Shown: positions 52,563 through 62,460, numbered from the stretch's first letter. The stretch is 64,000 bases of DNA from an uncultured Clostridium sp. (GCA_900547475.1 URGW01000015.1:1-64000), one strand, 5' to 3'. The notes: generated from the letters alone by a model not told the origin. Numbers and translations: made by a program.

Positions 52563-52696
52563 TGACAAGCTTCAAGTGAACAGTGGCAAGTTAAAGAATA
52601 AATTAAGTGAGTGATGAGTTTGGAAAATATATATTTTATGAAACATCTTAATGTGTTTTGACATTAATTTATCACTCTCCACTAGTCACTTGTAAC
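52562..52696. repeat. TGACAAG-type palindromic repeat between purL and purE
   Basis: The gap is filled by an imperfect inverted repeat: AGTGACAAGCTTCAAGTGAA on the left and, read on the other strand, TTACAAGTGACTAGTGGAGA on the right, with an AT-rich centre containing AAATATATATTTT. It begins at the purL stop. It looks like a small non-coding repeat element (MITE-like) in the operon. Confidence 0.55.
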
Positions 52697-52717
52697 TAAA
52701 GAAAGGGTGATTTTAAA

Positions 52718-53197
52718 ATGAAGGTTGCAATATTTTTTGGATCTAAATCTGATACAGAAATAATGAGAGGAGCAGCTAACTGCTTAAAGGAATTTGGGGT
52801 TGAGTATAAAGCATTTGTTTTATCTGCTCATAGAGTTCCTGAAAAGTTAGAAGAAACTTTAAGAGAAGTAGAATCGCAAGGGTGTGAAGTTGTAATAGCA
52901 GGAGCAGGACTTGCGGCACATTTACCAGGAGTAATTGCTTCTCAAACAACAATGCCAGTTATAGGAGTTCCATGTAAAGGTGCAATAGAAGGATTAGATG
53001 CATTATTTTCAATAGTTCAAATGCCAAAATCTATTCCAGTTGCAACAGTTGGAATAAATAATGCTTATAATGCTGGAATGCTTGCAGTACAAATGTTAGC
53101 AGTTGGAGATAAAGAATTAAAAACTAAATTAGTTGAATATAGAAAAAATATGAAAGAAAAATTTATATCTGAAAATGGTGAGGGAGTGGATTTATAA
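52718..53197 (+). CDS. purE: N5-carboxyaminoimidazole ribonucleotide mutase (PurE)
   Basis: This 159-aa protein has the PurE motifs FFGSKSDTEIM, FVLSAHRVPE (with catalytic His), AGAGLAAHLPGV and IGVPCKGAIEGLDAL. It rearranges N5-CAIR to CAIR. No purK is present in the operon, so the substrate must come from a purK elsewhere, or the enzyme uses CO2 directly. It overlaps purC by 1 nt. Confidence 0.96.
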   Translation: MKVAIFFGSKSDTEIMRGAANCLKEFGVEYKAFVLSAHRVPEKLEETLREVESQGCEVVIAGAGLAAHLPGVIASQTTMPVIGVPCKGAIEGLDALFSIVQMPKSIPVATVGINNAYNAGMLAVQMLAVGDKELKTKLVEYRKNMKEKFISENGEGVDL

Positions 53198-53901
53198 TGG
53201 AAAAATTAGAAATGATGTATGAAGGTAAAGCAAAGAAAATATATGCTACAGATAAGGCTGATGAAGTAATAGTTTATTACAAAGATGATGCAACTGCTTT
53301 TAATGGAGAAAAGAAAGGGCAAATCGAAGATAAAGGTGTTTTAAACAATGCAATTACTTCAATGTTATTTGAAATGTTAAACAAAAAGGGAGTTCCAACT
53401 CACTTTATTGAAAAACTAAATGATAGAGAACAATTATGTAAAAAGGTTGAAATAGTTCCATTAGAAGTAATAGTAAGAAATGTTGCTGCTGGTTCTATGG
53501 CTAAAAGATTAGGCTTAGAGGAAGGAACTGAACTTAAAACAACAGTATTTGAATTATCATACAAAGATGATTCTCTAGGAGACCCATTAATAAATGATTA
53601 TCATGCAGTTGGTATTGGAGCAACAACTTTTGAAGAGTTAGAAAAAATTTATGCTTTAACATCAAAAATTAACGATATTTTAAAGGATATGTTCTTAAAA
53701 TCTAATATAAGATTAATAGATTTTAAATTAGAATTTGGTAGATATAACGGAGATATAGTTTTAGCAGATGAAATTTCACCAGATACATGTAGATTTTGGG
53801 ATGCAACAACTGGAGAAAAGTTAGATAAAGATAGATTCAGAAGAGATCTTGGTAATGTTAAAGATGCCTATGTTGAAATATTAAAGAGAATACAGGAATA
53901 G
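53197..53901 (+). CDS. purC: SAICAR synthetase
   Basis: This 234-aa enzyme joins CAIR and aspartate. Family motifs are MYEGKAKKIYATDK, AFNGEKKGQIEDKG, EVIVRNVAAGS, IDFKLEFGRY and LADEISPDTCRFWD. The ATG overlaps the purE stop, indicating coupled translation. A short relic of the TGACAAG repeat follows its stop. Confidence 0.97.
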   Translation: MEKLEMMYEGKAKKIYATDKADEVIVYYKDDATAFNGEKKGQIEDKGVLNNAITSMLFEMLNKKGVPTHFIEKLNDREQLCKKVEIVPLEVIVRNVAAGSMAKRLGLEEGTELKTTVFELSYKDDSLGDPLINDYHAVGIGATTFEELEKIYALTSKINDILKDMFLKSNIRLIDFKLEFGRYNGDIVLADEISPDTCRFWDATTGEKLDKDRFRRDLGNVKDAYVEILKRIQE

Positions 53902-53910
53902 TAATATTGA

Positions 53911-53929
53911 AACTTGTCATTTGCCACTC
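53911..53929. repeat. Relic of the TGACAAG repeat between purC and purF
   Basis: The complement reads GAGTGGCAAATGACAAGTT, similar to CAGTGGCAAGTT and AGTGACAAG in the purL-purE gap. This is a short fragment, so homology is only suggestive. Confidence 0.35.
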
Positions 53930-53958
53930 AAAAACTGATTAATCGGGGGTTATAAAAT

Positions 53959-55374
53959 ATGAATCCAAAGTTAGACAATATAATAATGGATCCAAGTAAT
54001 GATAAATTTAAAGATGAATGTGGAGTATTTGGTGTTTATTCTAATAAAGAATTAGATGTAGCATCTATAACTTACTATGGGTTATATGCACTTCAACATA
54101 GAGGACAAGAAAGTGCAGGTATAGCTGTTGCTAATGGTGAAGAGATAAATATAAAAAAGGGAATGGGGCTTATTACAGAAGCATTTTCTCAAGAAGATAT
54201 AAATTCTTTAAAAGGTTTTACAGCAATTGGACATGTTAGATATTCAACAAGTGGAGATACTAGAATTGAAAATGCACAACCATTACTAAGTAAAACAAAA
54301 TTAGGGCCAATAGCTATGGCACACAATGGAACTTTAGTTAATGCAGATGTTATTAGAGAGTTATTAGAGGATGGAGGACATGTATTCCATACATCAATAG
54401 ATTCAGAAGTAATTGCTAATTTAATTGCAAGAGGTGCTAAAAAAGGTGTTGAAAGAGCGGTGTTAGATGCTATTCAAGCTGTTAGAGGATCATTTGCAAT
54501 GGTTATTTTAACTGAAAATAAACTTATAGGTGTAAGGGACCCGCATGGAATTAGACCTCTTTGCTTAGGAAGAATTGAAGAAGGGTATATTTTAACTTCT
54601 GAAAGCTGTGCTTTAGATGCAATTGGTGCAGAATTAGTTAGAGATATTGAACCTGGTGAAATTATAGTAATTGATGAAAGTGGAATAAATTCATATAGAT
54701 ATTCTGAAAATACTCAATGCCAAACTTGTGCATTTGAATATATATATTTTGCTAGACCAGACTCAATAATAGATGGATTAGATGTTCATGAATCAAGAGT
54801 TAGAGCAGGAGAACAATTATATAGAGAAAATCCAATTGATGCGGATGTAGTTGTTGCTGTTCCAGACTCAGGTATACCAGCAGCAATAGGATATGCTAAG
54901 GCATCAGGAATTCCTTATGATACTGGATTTGTAAAGAATAGATATGTAGGAAGAACATTTATAACTCCTTCTCAAGAAGTTAGAGAAAGAGCAGTAGCTG
55001 TTAAATTAAATCCTTTAAAAGTAAATATTAAAGATAAGAGAGTTATTCTTATAGATGATTCAATAGTAAGAGGAACTACTTCAAAACATTTAGTTGAATC
55101 TTTAAGAAGGGCTGGAGCAAAAGAAGTTCACTTCTTAGTAGCATCACCAGTAGTTCAATATCCATGTTATTTTGGAATTGACACTCCTTATAGAAAAGAG
55201 CTTATTGGGGCAAATCATTCATTAGAAGAAATAAGAGAAATAATTGGTTGTGATTCTTTAGGGTATTTAACTATGGATGGTATGTACAAATGCTTTAATG
55301 CAAATCAAGGATATTGTGTAGGATGCTTTAATGGAGTATATCCAGTTGCAACACCAATAGAAACTGAAAGGTAG
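53959..55374 (+). CDS. purF: Amidophosphoribosyltransferase
   Basis: This 471-aa enzyme makes phosphoribosylamine from PRPP and glutamine, the first committed step. A short propeptide ends at KDE, exposing the nucleophile Cys in CGVFGVY. Fe-S ligand cysteines (CQTCAFEYIYFARPDS; CYFG; CFNANQGYCVGCF) mark the [4Fe-4S] Bacillus type, which is oxygen-labile. The PRPP loop is VILIDDSIVRGTTS. GGGGGTT precedes the ATG; purM follows 9 nt later. Confidence 0.97.
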   Translation: MNPKLDNIIMDPSNDKFKDECGVFGVYSNKELDVASITYYGLYALQHRGQESAGIAVANGEEINIKKGMGLITEAFSQEDINSLKGFTAIGHVRYSTSGDTRIENAQPLLSKTKLGPIAMAHNGTLVNADVIRELLEDGGHVFHTSIDSEVIANLIARGAKKGVERAVLDAIQAVRGSFAMVILTENKLIGVRDPHGIRPLCLGRIEEGYILTSESCALDAIGAELVRDIEPGEIIVIDESGINSYRYSENTQCQTCAFEYIYFARPDSIIDGLDVHESRVRAGEQLYRENPIDADVVVAVPDSGIPAAIGYAKASGIPYDTGFVKNRYVGRTFITPSQEVRERAVAVKLNPLKVNIKDKRVILIDDSIVRGTTSKHLVESLRRAGAKEVHFLVASPVVQYPCYFGIDTPYRKELIGANHSLEEIREIIGCDSLGYLTMDGMYKCFNANQGYCVGCFNGVYPVATPIETER

Positions 55375-55383
55375 GGAATTTAA

Positions 55384-56385
55384 ATGATAACTTATAAAGA
55401 TGCTGGAGTTAATATAGAAGAAGGTTATAAGTCAGTAAAGCTTATAAAGGAATATGCACAAAGAACAATGAGTGAATATGTGTTAAATGGTCTTGGAAGC
55501 TTTGCTGGAATGGTTGAGTTACCAGGAGGATATAAAAAACCTGTTTTAGTTTCTGGTACAGATGGTGTTGGAACTAAGCTTGAATTAGCATTTAAAACTA
55601 AGAAATATGATACAGTTGGTATCGACTGTGTAGCTATGTGTGTAAATGATATTTTATGTCATGGAGCAAAGCCATTATTTTTCTTGGATTATATAGCTTG
55701 TGGAAAGCTTGAAGCAGAAGTTGCTGCTGATTTAGTTAAAGGTGTTTCTGATGGTTGTGTTCAGTCAGATTGTGCTTTAGTTGGGGGAGAAACAGCAGAA
55801 ATGCCAGGCTTCTATAAAGAGGGAGAATATGATATTGCAGGATTTGCAGTAGGTATTGTAGATAAAGATAAAATAATCAACGGAAAAAATATTAAACCAG
55901 GAGATAAGCTAATTGGTATTGCTTCTTCAGGAGTACATTCAAATGGATTTTCTTTAGTTAGAAAATTATATACAGATTTAAATGAAGAATTTAATGGAGA
56001 AGAGGTTTGGAAGACATTAATTACTCCAACTAAGATATATGTTAAACCAATATTAAGTTTAATTGAAAAGTTTGATATTAAAGGTATGTCTCATATAACT
56101 GGTGGAGGATTTATTGAAAATGTTCCAAGAATGTTTAATGGTTCAGAATTAACTGCAGAAATAAACAAAGATAGTTATCCATTACCAGCAATATTTGAAG
56201 ATATGATTAATAAAGGTGTAAATAGAGATCATATGTATAATACATTCAATATGGGGATTGGTTTTGTATTATGTGTTGATGAAAAAGATGTTGATGCTGT
56301 TATTAAAGAGCTTATTGAATTAGGTGAAAAGGCTTATGAAATTGGTGTAGTAACAGCTGGAGGTGAAGGAGTTTGCTTAAAGTAG
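55384..56385 (+). CDS. purM: AIR synthetase (FGAM cyclo-ligase)
   Basis: This 333-aa enzyme cyclises FGAM to AIR using ATP. Motifs: YKDAGVNIEEG, LVSGTDGVGTKLELA, DCVAMCVNDILCHGAKPLFFLDY, GGETAEMPGFY and SHITGGGFIENVPR. Its last codons overlap the start of purN. Confidence 0.97.
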   Translation: MITYKDAGVNIEEGYKSVKLIKEYAQRTMSEYVLNGLGSFAGMVELPGGYKKPVLVSGTDGVGTKLELAFKTKKYDTVGIDCVAMCVNDILCHGAKPLFFLDYIACGKLEAEVAADLVKGVSDGCVQSDCALVGGETAEMPGFYKEGEYDIAGFAVGIVDKDKIINGKNIKPGDKLIGIASSGVHSNGFSLVRKLYTDLNEEFNGEEVWKTLITPTKIYVKPILSLIEKFDIKGMSHITGGGFIENVPRMFNGSELTAEINKDSYPLPAIFEDMINKGVNRDHMYNTFNMGIGFVLCVDEKDVDAVIKELIELGEKAYEIGVVTAGGEGVCLK

Positions 56386-56975
56386 CAGTACTTGTATCTG
56401 GTGGAGGGTCAAACCTCCAATCAATCTTAGATTATGGACAAGAGACTTTTAAAGTTGAAATGGTTATTGGAAGTAAGGAATGTATTTATGGTTTAGAAAG
56501 AGCTAAAAATGCTGGAGTTCCTACATATGTTGTTTCAAGAAAAGAGTATGGAAATGAAACTTCTAATAAGATATTAGAATTAACTAGGGGCAAAGTTGAT
56601 TTAATAGTTTTAGCTGGTTATCTTTCAATATTAGATGGTGAAATATTAAGAGAATTTAAAGATAAAATAATAAATATTCATCCTTCACTTATACCAAGTT
56701 TTTGTGGAGATAAAATGTATGGAATGCATGTACATAATGCAGTAAAAAACTCAGGGGTTAGATTTACTGGATGTACAGTTCACTTTGTAAATGAAGAAGT
56801 AGATGGTGGAGCAATAATACTTCAAGAAGTAGTTCCAGTATATTTTGAAGATACTGCAGAAGATATTCAAAAGAGAGTATTAGTAGAAGAGCATAAATTA
56901 TTACCTAAAGCAATTGATTTAATAAGTAAAGGTAAAATTGAGATTATAGACGGAAGAGTAAATATTTTAAAATAG
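56373..56975 (+). CDS. purN: GAR transformylase
   Basis: This 200-aa enzyme transfers a formyl group from 10-formyl-THF to GAR. Motifs: VLVSGGGSNLQSI, the INIHPSLIPSF catalytic segment with Asn and His, and GCTVHFVNEEVDGGAII with the catalytic Asp. The TTG start, with GGAGG 9 nt upstream, overlaps purM by 13 nt. Confidence 0.96.
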   Translation: MLKVAVLVSGGGSNLQSILDYGQETFKVEMVIGSKECIYGLERAKNAGVPTYVVSRKEYGNETSNKILELTRGKVDLIVLAGYLSILDGEILREFKDKIINIHPSLIPSFCGDKMYGMHVHNAVKNSGVRFTGCTVHFVNEEVDGGAIILQEVVPVYFEDTAEDIQKRVLVEEHKLLPKAIDLISKGKIEIIDGRVNILK

Positions 56976-56988
56976 GGAGGATTTTTAC

Positions 56989-58494
56989 ATGATTAAAAGA
57001 GCATTAATTAGTGTATTTGATAAGACTGGAATTTTAGATTTTTCAAAATTTTTAGCAGAAAACGGAGTTGAGGTTATTTCAACAGGAGGTACTTATAAGC
57101 ACTTAAAAGAAAATGGAGTTGCAGTAACAGAGGTTAATGAAGTTACTAATTTTCCAGAAATGCTAGATGGAAGAGTTAAAACTCTTCATCCAATTATTCA
57201 TGCAGGAATACTTGCTATAAGAGATAATGAAGAACATATGAACACTATAAAAGAAAGAAATATTGAAACTATAGATATGGTTATAGTTAATTTATATCCT
57301 TTCTTTGAAAAAGTAAGAGAAGATTTAAGCTTTGAAGAAAAAGTTGAATTTATAGATATTGGTGGACCAACAATGCTCAGAGCAGCGGCTAAGAACTTCC
57401 AAGATGTTGTTGTTATAAGTGAAGCTTCTGATTACGAAGCTGTAATAGCTGAAATTAAAGAAACAGGAGATGTTAGCTATAAGCTAAGAAAGAAATTAGC
57501 TGGTAAAGTATTTAATTTAATGAGTGCATATGATGCAGCAATTTCTAACTTCATGTTAAGTGATGAAGAAGAATATCCAGAATATCTTTCAATTTCATAC
57601 AAGAAGAAGCAAAGCTTAAGATATGGTGAAAATCCACATCAAAGTGCTGCATACTATGTTTCAAATGAATTTGATGGTGGTATGAATGATTTTGAAATAT
57701 TAAATGGTAAAGAGCTTTCTTATAATAATATTAAGGACTTAGATATAGCATGGAAAGTTGCTAATGAATTTGAAGAAACAGCTTGCTGTGCATTAAAACA
57801 TAATACTCCATGTGGTGTTGCAATAGGTGAGACTACGGTAGAAGCTTACACTAAAGCACACGATGTAGATCCAACTTCAATCTTTGGTGGAATAGTTGCT
57901 ATTAACAAGAAGATTGATAAAGCTACAGCAGAAGAAATGGTGAAAATATTCTTAGAAGTAGTTGCAGCACCAGATTTTGATGAAGATGCTTTAGAAGTTT
58001 TAAGAAGTAAGAAGAACTTAAGAGTTATTAAGTGTAACGTTAAGCCATGTGATAAGAAGTTTATGGTAACTGTTGATGGAGGAATCTTAGTTCAAGAAGA
58101 AGATACTAAGCTTTTAGATGAGTTAAAGGTTGTTACAGAAAAAGCTCCAACTGAAGCTGAAATGAAAGATTTAGTATTTGGTATGAAGGTTGTTAAATAT
58201 GTTAAATCAAATGCCATAGTTACAGTTAAAGATGGTGTTGCTGTAGGAATTGGTGGTGGACAAGTTAATAGAATTTGGCCAACAATGGATGCTTTAAGAA
58301 GAGGTGAGGGAGCTACTATACTAGCTTCAGATGCATTCTTCCCATTTAGAGATATAGTTGATGAGTGTTCTAAATATGGAATTAAAGCAATAATTCAACC
58401 AGGTGGTTCAATGAGAGACCAAGAATCAATTGATGCTTGCAACGAACATGGAATTGCCATGGTATTTACAGGAGTTCGTCACTTTAAACACTAG
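56989..58494 (+). CDS. purH: Bifunctional AICAR transformylase / IMP cyclohydrolase
   Basis: This 501-aa enzyme performs the last two steps to IMP. The N-terminal MGS-fold cyclohydrolase (about 1-190; STGGTYKHLKENGV, GRVKTLHPIIHAGILA) is followed by the transformylase (LRYGENPHQSAAYY, CALKHNTPCGVAIG with Lys-His, and the terminal VFTGVRHFKH). It has full length. The last five codons and the stop lie inside the left arm of a long palindrome. Confidence 0.97.
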   Translation: MIKRALISVFDKTGILDFSKFLAENGVEVISTGGTYKHLKENGVAVTEVNEVTNFPEMLDGRVKTLHPIIHAGILAIRDNEEHMNTIKERNIETIDMVIVNLYPFFEKVREDLSFEEKVEFIDIGGPTMLRAAAKNFQDVVVISEASDYEAVIAEIKETGDVSYKLRKKLAGKVFNLMSAYDAAISNFMLSDEEEYPEYLSISYKKKQSLRYGENPHQSAAYYVSNEFDGGMNDFEILNGKELSYNNIKDLDIAWKVANEFEETACCALKHNTPCGVAIGETTVEAYTKAHDVDPTSIFGGIVAINKKIDKATAEEMVKIFLEVVAAPDFDEDALEVLRSKKNLRVIKCNVKPCDKKFMVTVDGGILVQEEDTKLLDELKVVTEKAPTEAEMKDLVFGMKVVKYVKSNAIVTVKDGVAVGIGGGQVNRIWPTMDALRRGEGATILASDAFFPFRDIVDECSKYGIKAIIQPGGSMRDQESIDACNEHGIAMVFTGVRHFKH

Positions 58495-58846
58495 AGTGAT
58501 AAAAAAATAGATTATCAAATCTCCGAGAATTGTTGTAATTTCGCCAAGAATTTATATAATTGATTTCGTAAAATTTGCTAAAGTTTCAAAACTTGCTTCG
58601 CTTAAGTAAGATTTAAAATTTTAATTTTGTCAATCGAACTTACATCTCGACGTTAGGAGATGATGTTTCCTTTAAAATGAAACTCACATTTCACTATCGT
58701 TCAATGGAGTAAGTTCAGTTAACTAAATCAAGATTTAGAACTTCACTTAACACAAATTTTGCTCCATCAATTATTAAATTCTAAGGCTTATTACAAATAT
58801 TCTCTCCGATTTAATAATCTATTTTTTATAACTAGTGTTTAAAGTG
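58480..58846. repeat. About 367-bp imperfect palindrome between purH and purD
   Basis: The ends are exact 15-bp inverted copies: CACTTTAAACACTAG at 58480-58494 (purH end and stop) and its complement at 58832-58846. Further matched arm segments include ATAGATTATCAAATC (58507) with GATTTAATAATCTAT (58808), TTGTAAT (58533) with ATTACAA (58790), AATTTATATAATTGAT (58549) with ATCAATTATTAAATT (58766), and AAAATTTG (58570) with CAAATTTT (58753). A small hairpin CATCTC/GAGATG lies near the centre. No open frame or transposase is inside, so it is a MITE-like element or a very long RNA hairpin. Confidence 0.82.
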
Positions 58847-58955
58847 TTATTAATATAACACCTAATAGTTAATGTTTTTGCTACTTTATTATATAAGATT
58901 GAAATAGGAACTAAACTTTAGAAAGTATAAATTAGATTAAGTGAGGGATTTTAGT

Positions 58956-60194
58956 ATGAAAATATTATTAGTTGGTTCTGGTGGAAGAGAGCATGCTATT
59001 GCTTGGAAATTAGCTAAGAGTGAAAAGGTTAGTAAGATATTTGTAGCACCTGGTAATGGTGGAACTGCAATTGAAAATAAGTGTGAAAATATTAATATTA
59101 CTGATATAGATGAATTAGTAGTATTTGCAAGAGAAAATAATATAGATTTAACATTTGTTGGGCCAGAAGATCCATTAACAAAAGGCATAACAGATAAGTT
59201 TAAAACAGCAGGACTTAGATGTTTTGGGCCAGATGCTAGAGGAGCTCAATTAGAAGGAAGTAAAGCTTTTTCTAAGGATTTTATGAAAAAGTATGGAGTT
59301 AGAACTGCTCAATATGGAACTTTTACAAAATGTGAAGAAGCTAAAGCTTATTTAGAAAACTGTGAATATCCAATAGTTATTAAGGCTGATGGATTAGCTG
59401 CTGGAAAAGGTGTTGTAATTGCAGCAACTAAAGAAGAAGCTATGAAAACAATTGATGATTTTATGATTTCTGATATCTTCAAGGGAGCAGGACAAAAGGT
59501 TGTTATTGAAGAGTTCCTTGAAGGTGTAGAAGCTTCAATTCTTTCAATTACTGATGGTAAAACTTTAATACCTTTTATTTCAGGAAAAGATCACAAGCAA
59601 ATTTTTGATGGAGATAAAGGCCCCAATACTGGTGGTATGGGAGTTTTAGCACCAAATCCATTTGTTACTGATGATGTAATGAGAGATTTTGAAGAAAATA
59701 TAGTTGCTAATACTTTAAAGGGAATTCAAGAAGAAGGATTTGATTTTAAGGGAATTATATTCTTTGGTTTAATGATAACTAAGAAGGGAACTTATCTTTT
59801 AGAGTATAATGTAAGAATGGGTGATCCTGAAACTCAATCAGTTTTAACTTTAATGGAAAGTGATTTAGTTGATTTAGTGGAAGCAGCTTTAGATAGTAGA
59901 TTACATGAAGTTGAAGTTAAGTGGTATGATGGAGCTTGCGTTAATGTAGTTTTAGCTTCTAAAGGATATCCAGGAACTTTTGAAAAGGGATTTGAAATAA
60001 CTATTGATGAGAGCATTAAGGACAAGGTGTTCTTAGCTGGAGCACAACTTGAAGATGGAGTTTTAAGAACTAGTGGAGGAAGAGTGTTATCTGTTGTTGG
60101 AAGAGGTAGAACTGTTCAGGAGGCTAGGAAAGAAGCTTATGAATTGGTTGAAATGGTTGATTTTGAAGGGAAATATTTTAGAAGAGATATTTAA
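58956..60194 (+). CDS. purD: GAR synthetase
   Basis: This 412-aa ATP-grasp ligase joins phosphoribosylamine and glycine. Motifs: LLVGSGGREHAIAWKL at the N terminus, EGSKAFSKDFM, VIKADGLAAGKGVV, DHKQIFDGDKGPNTGGMG and EYNVRMGDPETQ. I start at ATG 58956 (MKILLVGSGG, the usual PurD start), with GTGAGGG 8 nt upstream, rather than the GTG at 58941 that belongs to that site. It is separated from purH by the palindrome but on the same strand; a terminator follows. Confidence 0.97.
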   Translation: MKILLVGSGGREHAIAWKLAKSEKVSKIFVAPGNGGTAIENKCENINITDIDELVVFARENNIDLTFVGPEDPLTKGITDKFKTAGLRCFGPDARGAQLEGSKAFSKDFMKKYGVRTAQYGTFTKCEEAKAYLENCEYPIVIKADGLAAGKGVVIAATKEEAMKTIDDFMISDIFKGAGQKVVIEEFLEGVEASILSITDGKTLIPFISGKDHKQIFDGDKGPNTGGMGVLAPNPFVTDDVMRDFEENIVANTLKGIQEEGFDFKGIIFFGLMITKKGTYLLEYNVRMGDPETQSVLTLMESDLVDLVEAALDSRLHEVEVKWYDGACVNVVLASKGYPGTFEKGFEITIDESIKDKVFLAGAQLEDGVLRTSGGRVLSVVGRGRTVQEARKEAYELVEMVDFEGKYFRRDI

Positions 60195-60209
60195 TAGTAT
60201 TATTAAATT

Positions 60210-60245
60210 AAAGACACCATTGGTAAAATTGCTGATGGTGTTTTT
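60210..60245 (+). terminator. Terminator of the pur operon
   Basis: Hairpin AAAGACACCAT / ATGGTGTTTTT after purD. Confidence 0.85.
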
Positions 60246-60720
60246 ATGTATTTAGAATAATCTGGTACGAACAGTACTATATAAGTGCAGTTTATAGTCT
60301 TAGGTATTTATATAACTAGTCTAAGACTATTTTTATAGGTGGAAATTACCATATCATAAGTAATAAGAAGTAGTAGTTTTAATATACAATTTTTATATAA
60401 AATGCTATAGTTGATATTAGATATGGTATTATAAATCTACTTTTTAATATAAGATAAATAGGAACATACAGAAATACATTATTCAAGCTATAAAAATGTA
60501 AATAGATGTTTTAGTGATTTTAAAGAAATACATCTAGAAAAATATTAGAGTTTAAAAATCAATTTAATTGTGTCAAGAATAAATAATACACGATAAAATT
60601 GCACTAATTATATACAGATTAAATTCATAAATAAAGCGCTATATAATTAATACGATGTAGTTTGATTTGGGGTATAATGTAAGTTGTATTACAGTAAGAT
60701 AGCAAAGGGGATGAGTATAG
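60246..60720. other. Intergenic region with a second hairpin
   Basis: About 475 bp without a gene. A hairpin with arms ATAGTCTTAG (60294-60303) and CTAAGACTAT (60322-60331) followed by TTTT is a further terminator-like element. GGTATAATG near 60670 may be an extended -10 for the DUF4365 gene. Nothing else is seen. Confidence 0.5.
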
Positions 60721-62460
60721 ATGGGTATTTATGGTGAAAAGCAAAGAGAACAGATTTCAATTGAAGTATTAAATAGTATGCTTAGAATTGCTACAAAAGG
60801 AAAAGTACAATCATATATTTCAGACAACGATAAGGAACCAATGTGGGATGGATATATTTATGTATACAAAGAAAGTGGCTCAGAAAAAAGTAGTGATTTT
60901 TTATTTAGAATACCTGTACAGGTAAAATCAAAGAAAGTAAATAAATTTAGTAATCAATTTATTTCTTTTCCTATATCTAAAACGTGTCTTAAAGGATATT
61001 TAAATGATGGAGGAATAATTTACTTTGTAGTAGAAATAAAGGTTGATGATAATGGTAAATACGAAACTAAAATATTCTATAAACTACTTATTCCATCTGA
61101 ATTGAAAAAAATATTAGATAATATGGATGATAATAGTAAAAGCAAGAATGTACATATTAATAGGATTCTAAATGATAGAGATAACTTTCTAACCTCATGT
61201 ACATATTTTGAGGAAGCTAGAAAGATACAAAGTATAGATTCTATTAATAATAGTATTCCATTAGAGAAAGTACTCGATAAAGAAATAAAAGTGCTTGCAG
61301 TAAATGGATTAGAGGATATATTAAAAGGAGATTTTTTCACGTATTGTGTTAATGAGCATAATATTAAAATGCCAGTAAAATTTGAAGGAATATTTAATGA
61401 GATATCTATTCCAATAAATAATATTATAAATATAGATGAAGAGAGATATTTTTGTAATTGCACAAGACATGTGAATAGCAAAAGTGAAGAGTATATAACG
61501 TTTGGAGATACAATAAAGTTACTTTCAAATAAAAAAATTACTATTTTAGCTTCTACAAACACTATATTAGAAAGACATAAAACACTTAAATATTTTTTAA
61601 ATAACCTACTAATTGAAGGTGTAAAAATTACGAAAAAAGAAAAAGAAGGAATTGAGAAATTAAAAAATGAAAAGAAATTTATAGAAGATGTTTTAAAGGT
61701 TTGTGATCGATTTAATATAGATTGTACTACAGTAAAATTAAAGGATTTTAAAGAGTCAGATTTTAATGCTGTAAATTTATTATTAAGTGTCAAGGAATAT
61801 AATGGATTTACTAATGGAGTAAGGAATGTAGAATTTGCTATAGTAAGTTTTTTGAATTATAAAATTGCTTTACTAAAAACAATATCTGATAATGATGTTT
61901 TTTATTATGATTTGTATTCTCAAAAAATTAACATGTGCATAGTTAGTAAATATGAAGATAGACAAGCTAATCTCAGTAGATTTGTTGTAGCTAATGAAAA
62001 TATATTGATATCACATAACTTTAATTCAGAGTTAATCATGAAGTCTTTGCTACCAATAAATCAAGATGTAGCTGATATATCATCAGAAAATTATAATAAG
62101 ATGATGCTATTTTTAATTAAAGCTTGGGATATAGAGCCCAAGAATGAGTACATTATTTTAATTAGAAAATTAGAAAATATTCTTAAAGGATATATAGATG
62201 AGGATATTGAAATAATTAATAAAGCTCAAGTAGAATATAGACTTAATAATAAGAAATTATCTCATGAAACTAGAAATAAATTATATAAAATTAAATTTAA
62301 AGAAAATATTGATGAAAATATGGTATGTGCAATTTGTATATTATTAGAAGATTATGAAAGCTTTGAAGACAATTTTAATTTATTAGATTCAAAAGAAAAA
62401 GAAATATTTAAAGAATATCCTATTTATACTTTGTATAAAGATAAACATAAAAGAGAATAA
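60721..62460 (+). CDS. DUF4365-type protein (possible PD-(D/E)xK nuclease domain), 579 aa
   Basis: The N-terminal part (about 1-140) follows the DUF4365 layout: YGEKQREQISIEVLNSM, an Asp in PMWDGYIYVY, then FRIPVQVKSKK and IISFPIS, matching the D...QxK core of restriction-like folds in this family. The remaining 440 residues are mostly helical, without motifs I know. DUF4365 proteins are scattered and often found with defence or mobile genes. AGGGGATGAG precedes the ATG. It is transcribed alone, 390 bp before an AAA-ATPase-like gene. Confidence 0.65.
   Translation: MGIYGEKQREQISIEVLNSMLRIATKGKVQSYISDNDKEPMWDGYIYVYKESGSEKSSDFLFRIPVQVKSKKVNKFSNQFISFPISKTCLKGYLNDGGIIYFVVEIKVDDNGKYETKIFYKLLIPSELKKILDNMDDNSKSKNVHINRILNDRDNFLTSCTYFEEARKIQSIDSINNSIPLEKVLDKEIKVLAVNGLEDILKGDFFTYCVNEHNIKMPVKFEGIFNEISIPINNIINIDEERYFCNCTRHVNSKSEEYITFGDTIKLLSNKKITILASTNTILERHKTLKYFLNNLLIEGVKITKKEKEGIEKLKNEKKFIEDVLKVCDRFNIDCTTVKLKDFKESDFNAVNLLLSVKEYNGFTNGVRNVEFAIVSFLNYKIALLKTISDNDVFYYDLYSQKINMCIVSKYEDRQANLSRFVVANENILISHNFNSELIMKSLLPINQDVADISSENYNKMMLFLIKAWDIEPKNEYIILIRKLENILKGYIDEDIEIINKAQVEYRLNNKKLSHETRNKLYKIKFKENIDENMVCAICILLEDYESFEDNFNLLDSKEKEIFKEYPIYTLYKDKHKRE

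Noticed and set aside
61077..61793. A 238-codon open frame antisense to the DUF4365-type gene
   Set aside because: It lacks a ribosome site, and its Ser/Phe/Leu-rich composition is typical of the reverse of AT-rich coding sequence.
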